From contig CAMODY010000022.1 of the NCBI GenBank assembly GCA_946611595.1, forward strand, positions 1 through 16,363: a stretch of DNA of 16,363 nt, read 5' to 3'. Made by a program: the position numbers and the translations under genes. Each line of letters begins with the position of its first letter. The first letter of the stretch is position 1. Under the pieces are notes generated by a model. That model saw only the letters and a program-made list of their open reading frames with translations. It did not search any database and had not been told where the DNA came from. This document shows, one piece after another, positions 6,536-13,873 of the stretch. Source of the stretch: an uncultured Clostridia bacterium. Lineage in GTDB: Bacteria; Bacillota; Clostridia; Lachnospirales; Lachnospiraceae.

Positions 6536-9226
6536 TTAGTCTGTCAGCCCCTCGGCACTCGTTGATCGCCCCGACCTCTTATTTGCATACATTTCTCTGT
6601 CTGCGCGGTCAAAGACTTCTGACACTGTATGATCCTTGCCCCGAACATATTCCGACATGCCACAGGCAACCGTTACCTTTTGTTCTGCTGCATTATTCTG
6701 ATTCGTCTCTTCCATCTCTTTCAGCAGTTCCATACGTTTCTCGTAATCCTGTCCACGCATTATGGCAACAAATTCATCGCCACCGATGCGGAATACCGGA
6801 CTATGTTTAAAGATGTTACAGATGATCCTGCACGCCTCAACAATGCACTGATCACCTGCGCTGTGACCTTTCGTATCATTAATCTCTTTGAGGTCATTTA
6901 AGTCGCATACAACAAGCGCAAAATCCTCTGCCTGTCCGGATGAGATCGCGACGTTGAGATCTTTCTCCGACTGAAGATAAGCCATTTTGTTTTTAACTCC
7001 GGTCAGGGCATCCTTCAAGATGAGTTCCTGTGCTTTTACAAGTTCTTGTTCTCTTCGCATCTGTGCATCGACATTGCTGATACCAACAACGATATGCCGG
7101 TCATCATCCTTACTCATCCGGATCGCTTTCGTGTTGATAAAGATCGGCTTGCCGCCCATAACAATTCGATACGTAGCAGAATAGCTTGTCGCAGCCTCAA
7201 GTCCTTTAAGAATATTGCTCTTAGTCCAAACTTTAAGCGCCTGCTCTCTGTCAGCCTCGTAAATCACCTGTTCAATATTTCGCCTTGTTTCTTCGAAGAA
7301 ATTTCTTCCGCTCTCTTCAAGCTGCAGATCTTTATATTCTTCAGAGGAACTATATTCAATATAATCATCCGTAACGAGGTCAACATAGTAGATGCCGAAG
7401 TAGTCCTGCGCAAGTGCCTGGGCAATACGGGAGTAAGAAATGTGCCGGTGTCTTTCATCTTCCATTAGGCGCTTTTGCAGTTCACTTTCAGTGCCCGCTG
7501 ATTTTTTCTGCTCTTCGAGATATTTCTTTCTTTCTTCCAGAAATACGTCATACTCTTCTGTCTTAACCGGTTTCGAAAAGAAGAAGCCCTGTGCATAGTC
7601 ACAGCCTAATTTTCTAAGTGCCTCAACCTGATCTTCGGTTTCCACACCCTCTGCAATCACAGGGACGTCCAGATAATCTGCAATATCCATGATCAGCTCC
7701 AGCATACGCATATCCTGCCGGTCACCAAATGCAGCGCGGATAAAGAGCATGTCGATCTTAAGCACATCGATTGGCAGCTTCGAGATCATATTCAGTGAAG
7801 AATATCCTGTTCCAAAGTCGTCCATCTCAATACGGAAGCCTTTTTCGCGCAGAAGGTTTACCTGTTCGATGATCTGCTCGGAATCTTCCGTATAGGCAGA
7901 CTCCGTGATCTCAAGCGCATAGTCCTTCGCAGTCAGTCCATATTTTTCAACCAGACCGCTCAATTTATCAACCAGCAGCGGATCATACATATCAATACGG
8001 GAAATATTAACGGAGACGATAAGGGAAAAATCATAGCGTTCTTTCCACTCTTTCATCTGTGCTGCCGCTGCTTCCCAGACATAGTAGTCCAATTGCTGGA
8101 TCAGGCCGTTTTCTTCAAACAGCGGAATAAAAACTCCGGGATTAATGAAGCCAAGCTCCGGATGGATCCAGCGGACAAGCGCTTCCGCACCTGCAAGCAC
8201 CGGTGTGTCTGTACGAATATCAAACTTCGGTTGGTAATATACCTGGAATTCTTTATTCTCGATCGCTCTTGGGAAATCATCGATCAACTGTTCCGAGTAA
8301 ATCTGCGCATCATGAAGCGTCTTATCGTAAAAGGCAATTGAGGTCGTAAAATCTGTACGAATACGGTCAGCCGCCAGTTTTGCACGGTCAAAGCGTCGTT
8401 CGATATTCAGGCTTTTATCACAGCTTGGATAAACACCCATACGAAGACGTACGCGGCCTTTCGAGTTTTCCTGCATATCTTCCCCAAGACCTTCCGATGC
8501 ATGACCCAGGATTTCTTTAAAATCTTTTCCATGCTGACAGTAGACAAGGAAGGTATCTGCAGATCTTCGGCAGACGATGCCGCCATTATCCTGTACTTTC
8601 TCACGCAGCCGCTCACCGATCGTCTTCAATAAAACATCGCCATATTCTTTTCCATAGCGCTCATTGATCATATGGAAATGGTTGATATCCACGACAATGG
8701 CATCCATTTCTATTTCTTTATGGTACTGATCGTACTGCTCAGCATAGTTGAAGAAGAACTCGCGGTTATACAGTCCTGTTAATGGGTCACGTTCTGTAGA
8801 CTGGATGATCTCACGGTCTTCGGAAAGCTCAATCGTCTTTAAGACACGAGCCATTACAACTTCCGGCTGCGAATACGGCTTTGTGAGGAAATCGCTCGCC
8901 CCAAGGTTAAGGCTTTCCACTTCTGCACCCTTTTCGGACGTCATCACCATAACCGGAATATGACTCATATCCGGATCAGCCTTTAAGAGTTTCAAAAGCT
9001 CCATGCCACTGATTTCCGGCATCAGAAGATCCAAGAGGATTAAAGACAGATAGTCTTTGTTTTCCCTGATCTGATCCAGCGCTTCTTTTCCGTCTTTTGC
9101 GAAAAGAAGATCGTATTCGTTTTGCAAGATGTTTCCAAGTATCTCACGGTTGATCATCTCGTCGTCGACGATCAGGATCAAACGCTTTCCGTCCTTGGAA
9201 TGAAATCTCTCATGACTTTTCAGCAT
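6536..9226 (-). CDS. REC-GGDEF(degenerate)-EAL-PAS-GGDEF cyclic-di-GMP turnover protein
   Basis: Cytosolic 896-aa response regulator predicted to make and break c-di-GMP. REC (~15-130) keeps the acidic pair D21/D22, phospho-acceptor D66 (LLDLLMPE), T96 and K116. The first GGDEF (~145-300) is degenerate: SADTF at 222-226 replaces GGDEF. The EAL domain (~315-565) keeps EAL 348-350, N407, E439, D469/D470 (DDFGTGYSS), K490, E526 (EGVET) and Q546, so phosphodiesterase activity is expected. A PAS-like region (~600-725) precedes a second, canonical GGDEF domain (~735-890) with RIGGDEF (GGDEF 815-819). I see no RxxD inhibitory site before it. No transmembrane segment is present. AAGGGGA precedes the ATG. 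It ends the pilus operon, 48 bases after the preceding gene, and stops before a strong terminator. A partner histidine kinase is not in the window. Pilus control is inference from position. Confidence 0.95.
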   Translation of the reverse strand: MLKSHERFHSKDGKRLILIVDDEMINREILGNILQNEYDLLFAKDGKEALDQIRENKDYLSLILLDLLMPEISGMELLKLLKADPDMSHIPVMVMTSEKGAEVESLNLGASDFLTKPYSQPEVVMARVLKTIELSEDREIIQSTERDPLTGLYNREFFFNYAEQYDQYHKEIEMDAIVVDINHFHMINERYGKEYGDVLLKTIGERLREKVQDNGGIVCRRSADTFLVYCQHGKDFKEILGHASEGLGEDMQENSKGRVRLRMGVYPSCDKSLNIERRFDRAKLAADRIRTDFTTSIAFYDKTLHDAQIYSEQLIDDFPRAIENKEFQVYYQPKFDIRTDTPVLAGAEALVRWIHPELGFINPGVFIPLFEENGLIQQLDYYVWEAAAAQMKEWKERYDFSLIVSVNISRIDMYDPLLVDKLSGLVEKYGLTAKDYALEITESAYTEDSEQIIEQVNLLREKGFRIEMDDFGTGYSSLNMISKLPIDVLKIDMLFIRAAFGDRQDMRMLELIMDIADYLDVPVIAEGVETEDQVEALRKLGCDYAQGFFFSKPVKTEEYDVFLEERKKYLEEQKKSAGTESELQKRLMEDERHRHISYSRIAQALAQDYFGIYYVDLVTDDYIEYSSSEEYKDLQLEESGRNFFEETRRNIEQVIYEADREQALKVWTKSNILKGLEAATSYSATYRIVMGGKPIFINTKAIRMSKDDDRHIVVGISNVDAQMRREQELVKAQELILKDALTGVKNKMAYLQSEKDLNVAISSGQAEDFALVVCDLNDLKEINDTKGHSAGDQCIVEACRIICNIFKHSPVFRIGGDEFVAIMRGQDYEKRMELLKEMEETNQNNAAEQKVTVACGMSEYVRGKDHTVSEVFDRADREMYANKRSGRSTSAEGLTD

Positions 9227-9274
9227 TGCGTTGTCCCCTTTATTGTGCCTGTTCTGTACTGCCTACATCAGAAA

Positions 9275-9497
9275 TTATTCCCAGTTCATCTCTGCGCCTT
9301 CATCTTCGGCGTTCCCGCTCTGTTTGAGGGCCGCATCGATCAGTTTCATCATTTCAAAGACCGAACGGAAATAGACCGTCTTGTCTTCGTCCACCCATGT
9401 GATTCTGCCCTGCCAGCTGCTGTTCTGCCGTTGCTGCACTCGTACGATAAAGGTCCCTGCATCTCCATGCTTTGTAAGAATATCTTTGTCGCTCATT
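9275..9497 (-). other. Possible internal translation start giving the C-terminal unit alone
   Basis: In frame inside the preceding gene, AAGGAGAGGG (9515-9506) lies 8 bases before an ATG at 9497. This is an ideal ribosome site by this window's standards. The product would be a 73-aa protein beginning MSDKDILTKHGDAG, starting exactly at the boundary between linker and conserved second unit. Purine-rich coding sequence could produce the same pattern by chance. Confidence 0.35.
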
Positions 9498-9805
9498 ACT
9501 TTTTCCCTCTCCTTATCCTGAAGCCTATTTACTGTATAGGGTCGTTCTACAACCCGCGGTTTTCTTTTCCGTTTTAAGTTGATCGCATCATCCTCAAAAT
9601 TCCGCTCGTTTGTCGCCGGGCACGGAAAATTCAAAATATCAAAAAGATTTTCCAGCTTTCTAAGAAGCTCTGCACCGTCACCGAAATGAACCGGTTCCAG
9701 GCTGTAGCCGTGGTAAAAAAGTCCATTCATATCATAGCCAAGATAATGATCTATGCAGAGCACCACTCCGTTTTTAATGCCGATGTAGCTTTGTGTTCCT
9801 GCCAT
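9275..9805 (-). CDS. Two-part protein of unknown function between BTAD regulator and c-di-GMP enzyme
   Basis: Predicted soluble 176-aa protein. I chose the ATG at 9805 (MAGTQSYIGIKNG) because GAGAGGTGG lies just upstream, overlapping the stop of the preceding gene at 9816; the longer in-frame start at 9838 would lie inside that gene without a good site. Residues 1-65 form one unit (IGIKNGVVLCIDHYLGYD, LLRKLENLFDIL). A charged linker rich in Lys/Arg follows (78-103). Residues ~115-160 form a second unit, TFIVRVQQRQNSSWQGRITW then FRSVFEMMKLIDAAL. The second unit resembles short stand-alone proteins I associate with clostridial genomes, but I know no assigned function. A strong ribosome site and ATG at 9497 may also yield this second unit alone. 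Sitting between a regulator and a c-di-GMP enzyme suggests a signalling adaptor or effector (inference). Confidence 0.8.
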   Translation of the reverse strand: MAGTQSYIGIKNGVVLCIDHYLGYDMNGLFYHGYSLEPVHFGDGAELLRKLENLFDILNFPCPATNERNFEDDAINLKRKRKPRVVERPYTVNRLQDKEREKVMSDKDILTKHGDAGTFIVRVQQRQNSSWQGRITWVDEDKTVYFRSVFEMMKLIDAALKQSGNAEDEGAEMNWE

Positions 9806-9815
9806 ACGCCACCTC

Positions 9816-11009
9816 TCAATCGTACCTGCAGAAGACACTGTTGACGTAGTACTGTACGCCCGTCCTCTGCCGTCCGATCAGGAAATTCTGGTTGATACGT
9901 TTTTGAACGATCTTGCAGTTTTCCATCGTTGTATTCGCAAGAAGCACCAGATACTGGCCTTTGCCATATCTGCAGACAACATCACTGCGACGGATGGAAC
10001 GGAAGATCGCTTCTTTCAGACGCTCTGTAAGTTCCGTCATCGCCGTGCTTTCCCGCATCGGGTTTCCTTTACTGTCAACCAGCGTGCAGAGCATTAAGAA
10101 AACGGACTGACCGCCACGTTCCATCGTACGTTCTGTCAGCTGGTAGATGCCTCGGAAGATCGGATAGCTGCAGGTATATCCGCCACGCGCATCCGGATTT
10201 TCTTCCATCAGTTTTTCCTGGATTTCATCTAAGACCTCATAGCTGTGGTTGATCTGATCACCCAGATAGTCCATCAGTTCCTGCATGCGTGAAGATGGTC
10301 TTGTACCGATCACGCTCATGTAGTAGTCGGATATATCTTCGTAGAAGCGGATCGCATCTTCATATCGGCTGGTGGCAATCAACGCTTCCATCGTGAGCGT
10401 CTCCCATTCAGCAAACGGATTGACCTTTGCCGCATAATATCCCAGATCTTCCAGGACAAACCATTCTTCTTTTTCTCTTAAAAGCTCCGCTGCTTTTTCC
10501 ACACTGTCGCAGAAGAGCTCACGGTATCTGCGAGCCTCTTTTGCGATCCACACAACACTTGCCTGATGCTCTAAAAATTCTCCATCGTAGAGATGAACCA
10601 CATCCAGATAAAGATTCATCTTTTTTGTCTTGTTTGTTTCGGCTTCCGCAAGTGCATAAAGGCGGTCAAACTCCCTGGCATCCTCCACAACCGGAATTTC
10701 GTTTGTAAAGAAATAGACGCCTTCTTTCTGCTCGATAAAGTTCACATTCGGAAGTCCGTATTTTAAGAGCTGTTTCTTTGCGTTGTAGATAACATTCTGC
10801 GTGGAGTGATGGATGTTCTTGAGGTCGATATTCTGGAAGATCGCCTGCTCAAGCGCATCCCTTGAAATGCCCTCTTTTCCCGCATGAATGAGTGCTTCCA
10901 TCAAGCTGATAAAATTAGATTCGTTGGATTTGCTCTTTCCCGTGATCGACTGACTGCCATAAGTCATCTGGAAAGTTCCAAACATTTTGACTTTTAAAAC
11001 TTCTCCCAT
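9816..11009 (-). CDS. Winged-helix/BTAD transcription regulator with degenerate GGDEF tail
   Basis: Predicted 397-aa cytosolic DNA-binding regulator of SARP/BTAD type. Residues 5-105 look like an OmpR-like winged helix (VKMFGTFQMTYG, then a helical region with HHSTQNVIYNAKKQLLKYG). Residues ~110-260 form the helical bacterial transcriptional activation domain, with TPR-like repeats (DVVHLYDGEFLEH, YAAKVNPFAEWETLTMEALI, RYEDAIRFYEDISDYY). Residues ~295-395 resemble a GGDEF fold (VFLMLCTLVDSKGNP; then RYGKGQYLVLL at 347-357). GKGQY replaces GGDEF, so cyclase activity is not expected; nucleotide sensing is possible. AGGGAG precedes the ATG. It lies 74 bases after pilT and 10 bases before the next gene. 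The fusion of a BTAD regulator to a dead GGDEF domain beside a c-di-GMP enzyme suggests c-di-GMP-responsive transcription (inference). Confidence 0.88.
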   Translation of the reverse strand: MGEVLKVKMFGTFQMTYGSQSITGKSKSNESNFISLMEALIHAGKEGISRDALEQAIFQNIDLKNIHHSTQNVIYNAKKQLLKYGLPNVNFIEQKEGVYFFTNEIPVVEDAREFDRLYALAEAETNKTKKMNLYLDVVHLYDGEFLEHQASVVWIAKEARRYRELFCDSVEKAAELLREKEEWFVLEDLGYYAAKVNPFAEWETLTMEALIATSRYEDAIRFYEDISDYYMSVIGTRPSSRMQELMDYLGDQINHSYEVLDEIQEKLMEENPDARGGYTCSYPIFRGIYQLTERTMERGGQSVFLMLCTLVDSKGNPMRESTAMTELTERLKEAIFRSIRRSDVVCRYGKGQYLVLLANTTMENCKIVQKRINQNFLIGRQRTGVQYYVNSVFCRYD

Positions 11010-11083
11010 AGTCTGCTCCCTAATCCATCAAAACTACTGTGTAAAATGTCTGTTGAAATCCTTTGCTGCTTATCGTGTTCTTT

Positions 11084-12142
11084 TTACAGTTCAAGTCTCT
11101 TACTCATTGCGTCATAGTGTACACAGGAGATGAGCGCCGTCTCTTTCGAGATCTTGCCCTCCCGGTACAATTTTAAAAGGCTGGCATCCATTGTGAACAT
11201 GCCTTCCGCAGCGCCTGTCTGCATGACAGATTCAATCTGATGCAGTTTCCCGTCGCGGATCATGTTCTGCACTGCCGGTGTGCATTTAAGTACTTCAAAT
11301 GCAGGCACAAGGCCTCCATCAACGCCCGGCACAAGCTGCTGGCAAACGATTCCTTTAAGGATCTGCGCCAGCTGGATTTTCACCTGATGCTGCTGCGATG
11401 CCGGGAACACATCAATAATACGGTTAATCGTATTCGCTGCAGAACTGGTGTGCAGCGTGCTGAAAAGTAAGGTTCCTGTTTCAGCTGCAGTGATCGCTGC
11501 GGAGATCGTATCATAATCACGCATCTCACCAAGCAGGATTACATCCGGGCTTTCCCTGAGCGCAGAGCGCAGAGACTCTAAATATCCCGGTGTATCAATG
11601 AAGATTTCCCTCTGTGTAACGATTGCCTTTTCATGGCGGTGGATATATTCGATCGGATCTTCCATCGTGATGATGTGACAAGATCTCGATTTGTTAATGC
11701 GGTCGATCATGCACGCGAGCGTTGTGCTCTTTCCGCTTCCTGCACTTCCCGCAACTAAAACCATTCCTTTCTTATTGTCAGCTAAGGAAAGGACACTGTC
11801 CGGAATCGAAAGAGACGATGCATCCGGAAGACCAAACTGGATTACGCGGATGACAGCTGCTAAAGAGCCGCGCTGTCTAAACACGTTAACACGAAAACGT
11901 CCAAAGTGTGCGATGGAGAACGAGAAGTCATCATCGATACGCTTATCCAGGTTGATGCGTTCTCTTCCGCTCACCTCATATATTTCTGCTACCAAATCTG
12001 CAATGTCGTCCGGCAGAAGTTTTGCCTCACCAATGCGGTTTTGCTCGCCTTTGCATTTTAGAGTGACCGGAAGTCCGGCAATCAGAAAGATGTCGGATGC
12101 TCCTGTCTCTACTGCAGTCTGTAATACTTCCTGAATATTCAT
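11084..12142 (-). CDS. pilT: Type IV pilus retraction-type ATPase
   Basis: Hexameric cytosolic motor ATPase of the PilT branch of the secretion-ATPase family, which powers pilus retraction in known systems. It has 352 aa, the typical length. In this numbering I see an N-terminal PAS-like domain starting MNIQEVLQTAVETGASDIFL, Walker A GSAGSGKS (132-139), the Asp box EDPIEYIH (from 161), Walker B/AIRAS-like RESPDVILLGEMRD (to 209) and the His box TLHTSSA (229-235). I chose the ATG at 12142 because AAGGAG lies 7 bases upstream and the N-terminus then matches the family. The frame is open to 12190, but those codons overlap the upstream gene. Only 2 bases separate it from that gene. No pilB accompanies it in the window, so it may be a retraction motor or the only local motor. 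Confidence 0.95.
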   Translation of the reverse strand: MNIQEVLQTAVETGASDIFLIAGLPVTLKCKGEQNRIGEAKLLPDDIADLVAEIYEVSGRERINLDKRIDDDFSFSIAHFGRFRVNVFRQRGSLAAVIRVIQFGLPDASSLSIPDSVLSLADNKKGMVLVAGSAGSGKSTTLACMIDRINKSRSCHIITMEDPIEYIHRHEKAIVTQREIFIDTPGYLESLRSALRESPDVILLGEMRDYDTISAAITAAETGTLLFSTLHTSSAANTINRIIDVFPASQQHQVKIQLAQILKGIVCQQLVPGVDGGLVPAFEVLKCTPAVQNMIRDGKLHQIESVMQTGAAEGMFTMDASLLKLYREGKISKETALISCVHYDAMSKRLEL

Positions 12143-12144
12143 AG

Positions 12145-12510
12145 TTATTCTCCTTGCCAAAGATTGCCCATGTCTGTGGACTCTTCCCAATCTTTATTGA
12201 TCTGCCAGCGTTTTACTTTGTACTGTCCGCTTTCACCTTCGAGTTCTATGGTCAGCGTATAGCCTTCTCTCTGGAACGTTTTGCTGATTTCGGTTCCTTC
12301 GGCTGCCGGCTGTTTGATCATTTCATTCAAATATTCCTGCCCGTCTTTTTCTAAAAGATAACGGGTTTCAACGCTTTCTGCATAGCGTTCAGAAAGACGC
12401 ATGTCTGCTGCCGAGTTTGAGTAAGACAGCATCGCAAGAACGCTTAAGCAGATGGTGATTACGGTAAGAAGCAGGGCCAGAGGGCCAAGCCGGATCGGAA
12501 TATGTTTCAT
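12145..12510 (-). CDS. Small single-TM pilus-locus protein
   Basis: Predicted membrane-anchored protein of 121 aa. A short N-terminus (MKHIPIRLGP) is followed by one transmembrane helix at about 11-30 (LALLLTVITICLSVLAML), then a soluble domain of ~90 residues (KRWQINKDWEE near the end). It lacks the G-FxxxE prepilin cleavage motif. Its start overlaps the stop of the preceding gene (ATGA) with AAGGAGGGCGG ahead of it, and pilT follows after 2 bases, so translation is probably coupled across all three. The N-terminal helix and position suggest a minor pilin-like or assembly protein. I know no assigned function. Confidence 0.85.
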   Translation of the reverse strand: MKHIPIRLGPLALLLTVITICLSVLAMLSYSNSAADMRLSERYAESVETRYLLEKDGQEYLNEMIKQPAAEGTEISKTFQREGYTLTIELEGESGQYKVKRWQINKDWEESTDMGNLWQGE

Positions 12511-12926
12511 CGTCCGCCCTCCTTACTGAACCCGGTCTCAAGGTCGTAGATCTTTTCTTCACCATAAAAGACCGTCACGGTTCCATTTACAAAATCGCCT
12601 GCATCATCCCAGTGGATCGTCATCTTCATTTTGCCCTTTGCATCCGGCTGTAAGTCGTCATTATATGTGGCAGTGATGTCGCTTCCGGCAGCAAGGGCGT
12701 TGTCTTTCTCATTCAGGGTCTTCAGCACATCCTCTTCGCTTTCGGACGCGAGGAAAACCTCCGCTCCTGAAGCAGCCAAAGTAACAGCATCAGAAAGCTG
12801 CTTTGCTTTCCGGCTGTTCAGATCAGATTTCGAGAACGCGTTCGCAAGAACACTGATCGCCAAAACGGAGATGATCAGCATCAAAACGATCTCAATATAA
12901 AAGCTGATGTTTCTTCCCTGCTTCAA
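12507..12926 (-). CDS. Pilin-like single-TM protein with TTG start
   Basis: Predicted 139-aa protein. It begins with TTG at 12926, backed by AAGGAG 8 bases upstream. The N-terminus MKQGRNISFYIEIVLMLI leads into a hydrophobic helix (about 9-30) with a Glu at position 12 inside its start. This recalls type IV pilins, where Glu5 lies at the head of the helix, but no Gly stands at the expected cleavage position. The remaining ~105 residues are soluble and beta-rich toward the end (KMKMTIHW, VNGTVTVFYGEEKIYDLETG). It overlaps the next gene by 4 bases. A role as minor pilin or pseudopilin is inferred from helix and context; cleavage by a prepilin peptidase is doubtful. Confidence 0.82.
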   Translation of the reverse strand: MKQGRNISFYIEIVLMLIISVLAISVLANAFSKSDLNSRKAKQLSDAVTLAASGAEVFLASESEEDVLKTLNEKDNALAAGSDITATYNDDLQPDAKGKMKMTIHWDDAGDFVNGTVTVFYGEEKIYDLETGFSKEGGR

Positions 12927-12953
12927 TGTTGGAGCTCCTTTAGTTTCTGTGGC

Positions 12954-13028
12954 CTAATTCTTTTGTCTATACGGCATTGCTGCTTGCGCGGTATCGCTAT
13001 CCATGCAACAACTCTGTTTAAACAGCAT
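12954..13028 (-). CDS. Possible 24-aa leader or small protein (doubtful)
   Basis: In the 104-base gap between the two pilin-like genes an ATG at 13028 opens a 24-codon frame (MLFKQSCCMDSDTAQAAMPY..., stop TAG). It begins 2 bases after the previous gene's stop, with GAGAGG 5-6 bases upstream. The good start context is the only support; composition is unremarkable and the length is close to chance. It could couple translation across the gap. Confidence 0.2.
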   Translation of the reverse strand: MLFKQSCCMDSDTAQAAMPYRQKN

Positions 13029-13030
13029 CT

Positions 13031-13483
13031 TTACCTCTCAGGCACATGTATAAACACGCTGCCCTCATCAGTGCTGACTTTCATCAGCCCTGCGTTAATT
13101 TCTTCTATCTCAAAGGTGGCGGTCTCCCCAATGCGGATCGCATAATCCGGCATCAGCGCGCCATCCACTTTTCCATAATCCTCAACTAAATAACCATCCG
13201 CAACATAGATACGATTTCCGTATCCCGTTCCAGTATCTTCTACTACAAGCAATTCTCCATACTGACCATCTGTTTTCTTCGTGATCTCTGTCTCGTTCAT
13301 TTTTGTTGTGGTCAGAAGATAGGACAGGATTGCACGCTGGTCATTATTGGCCGCCTGCCGCCCTGCGATCCCGCGATAGATATTCGTTCCAAAGAGCACC
13401 AAAAGAAGGAAGCATCCCAGGAAGAACGCCGTGATCGCGATAATATAAATGCCAGAGGCTTGTCCTTTTTCTTTTTTGTTCAT
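13031..13483 (-). CDS. DUF4860-like membrane-anchored pilus-locus protein
   Basis: Predicted 150-aa protein with one N-terminal helix (about 12-33: IYIIAITAFFLGCFLLLVLFG). It is followed by a signature I associate with DUF4860: NIYRGIAGRQAANNDQRAIL, then SYLLTTTKMNE, an RIYVADGYLVEDYG strand pair and a final GSVFIHVPER. Family members are known to me as small clostridial proteins with pilin-like N-terminal anchors of unassigned function. There is no G-FxxxE cleavage site. It starts 5 bases after the preceding gene and has only a weak ribosome site (AAGAAGT), suggesting coupling. Context suggests a minor pilus or assembly component (inference). Confidence 0.82.
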   Translation of the reverse strand: MNKKEKGQASGIYIIAITAFFLGCFLLLVLFGTNIYRGIAGRQAANNDQRAILSYLLTTTKMNETEITKKTDGQYGELLVVEDTGTGYGNRIYVADGYLVEDYGKVDGALMPDYAIRIGETATFEIEEINAGLMKVSTDEGSVFIHVPER

Positions 13484-13488
13484 ACTTC

Positions 13489-13809
13489 TTAATGTACCCG
13501 TTTGGTCACGCGGACATCCGGCAGCTGGTTCTCCGCAAATGCATCATAGACCACATAGTAGTCCGTTGTATTTACACGGAGGCCATAGTGGTCTTCTAAA
13601 TATTTAAGGTCCGGCGGATATGCGCCCTCAACAACATAGCACTGCAGTGCGCTCTGCTGCACCGCCGCGCGGATGGATTCTTCCGCATCAGCATTCTTCT
13701 GCATTGCCGGAGATTTCGCTATAAAAAACCATACTAAGAAAACGCAGACGATGATCACCAGCGCCCAAAGCACGATCTTAAATTTACTGCTTGTTTTGTC
13801 TTTGTACAT
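13489..13809 (-). CDS. Small pseudopilin-like membrane protein
   Basis: Predicted 106-aa protein. A basic N-terminus (MYKDKTSSKFK) is followed by one transmembrane helix at about 12-31, then a soluble region. That region includes IRAAVQQSALQCYVVEGAYP, then PDLKYLEDHYGL and YYVVYDAFAENQLPDV. The 'A-x-x-Q-x-Y-x-x-x-G-x-Y-P-x-x-L-x-Y-L' pattern is the same as in pilins and pseudopilins just after the N-terminal helix, which supports a pilin-like fold. The prepilin cleavage motif is missing, so the helix may stay uncleaved. Its ribosome site is weak (GCGGAATAA). It lies 64 bases after pilC and 5 bases before the next gene. Confidence 0.82.
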   Translation of the reverse strand: MYKDKTSSKFKIVLWALVIIVCVFLVWFFIAKSPAMQKNADAEESIRAAVQQSALQCYVVEGAYPPDLKYLEDHYGLRVNTTDYYVVYDAFAENQLPDVRVTKRVH

Positions 13810-13873
13810 TTATTCCGCAATCTATTTGCAGTGACTTTTCTTGTAACCTTTGTATCTTATTCGTGTGAATCTA

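Noticed and set aside
9806..9838. Longer start (9838) for the 176-aa protein
   Set aside because: It lies within the BTAD regulator's coding end, with no clear ribosome site; GAGAGGTGG supports 9805.
12143..12190. Longer PilT start at 12190
   Set aside because: The extra 16 codons overlap the upstream gene and do not match PilT N-termini; the ATG at 12142 has an AAGGAG 7 bases upstream.
12940..12950. 11-base match (TTAGTTTCTGT) to the 26-bp repeat unit at 16109-16119
   Set aside because: Exact 11-mers shared between two places are expected by chance in a window of this size; flanks do not extend the match.
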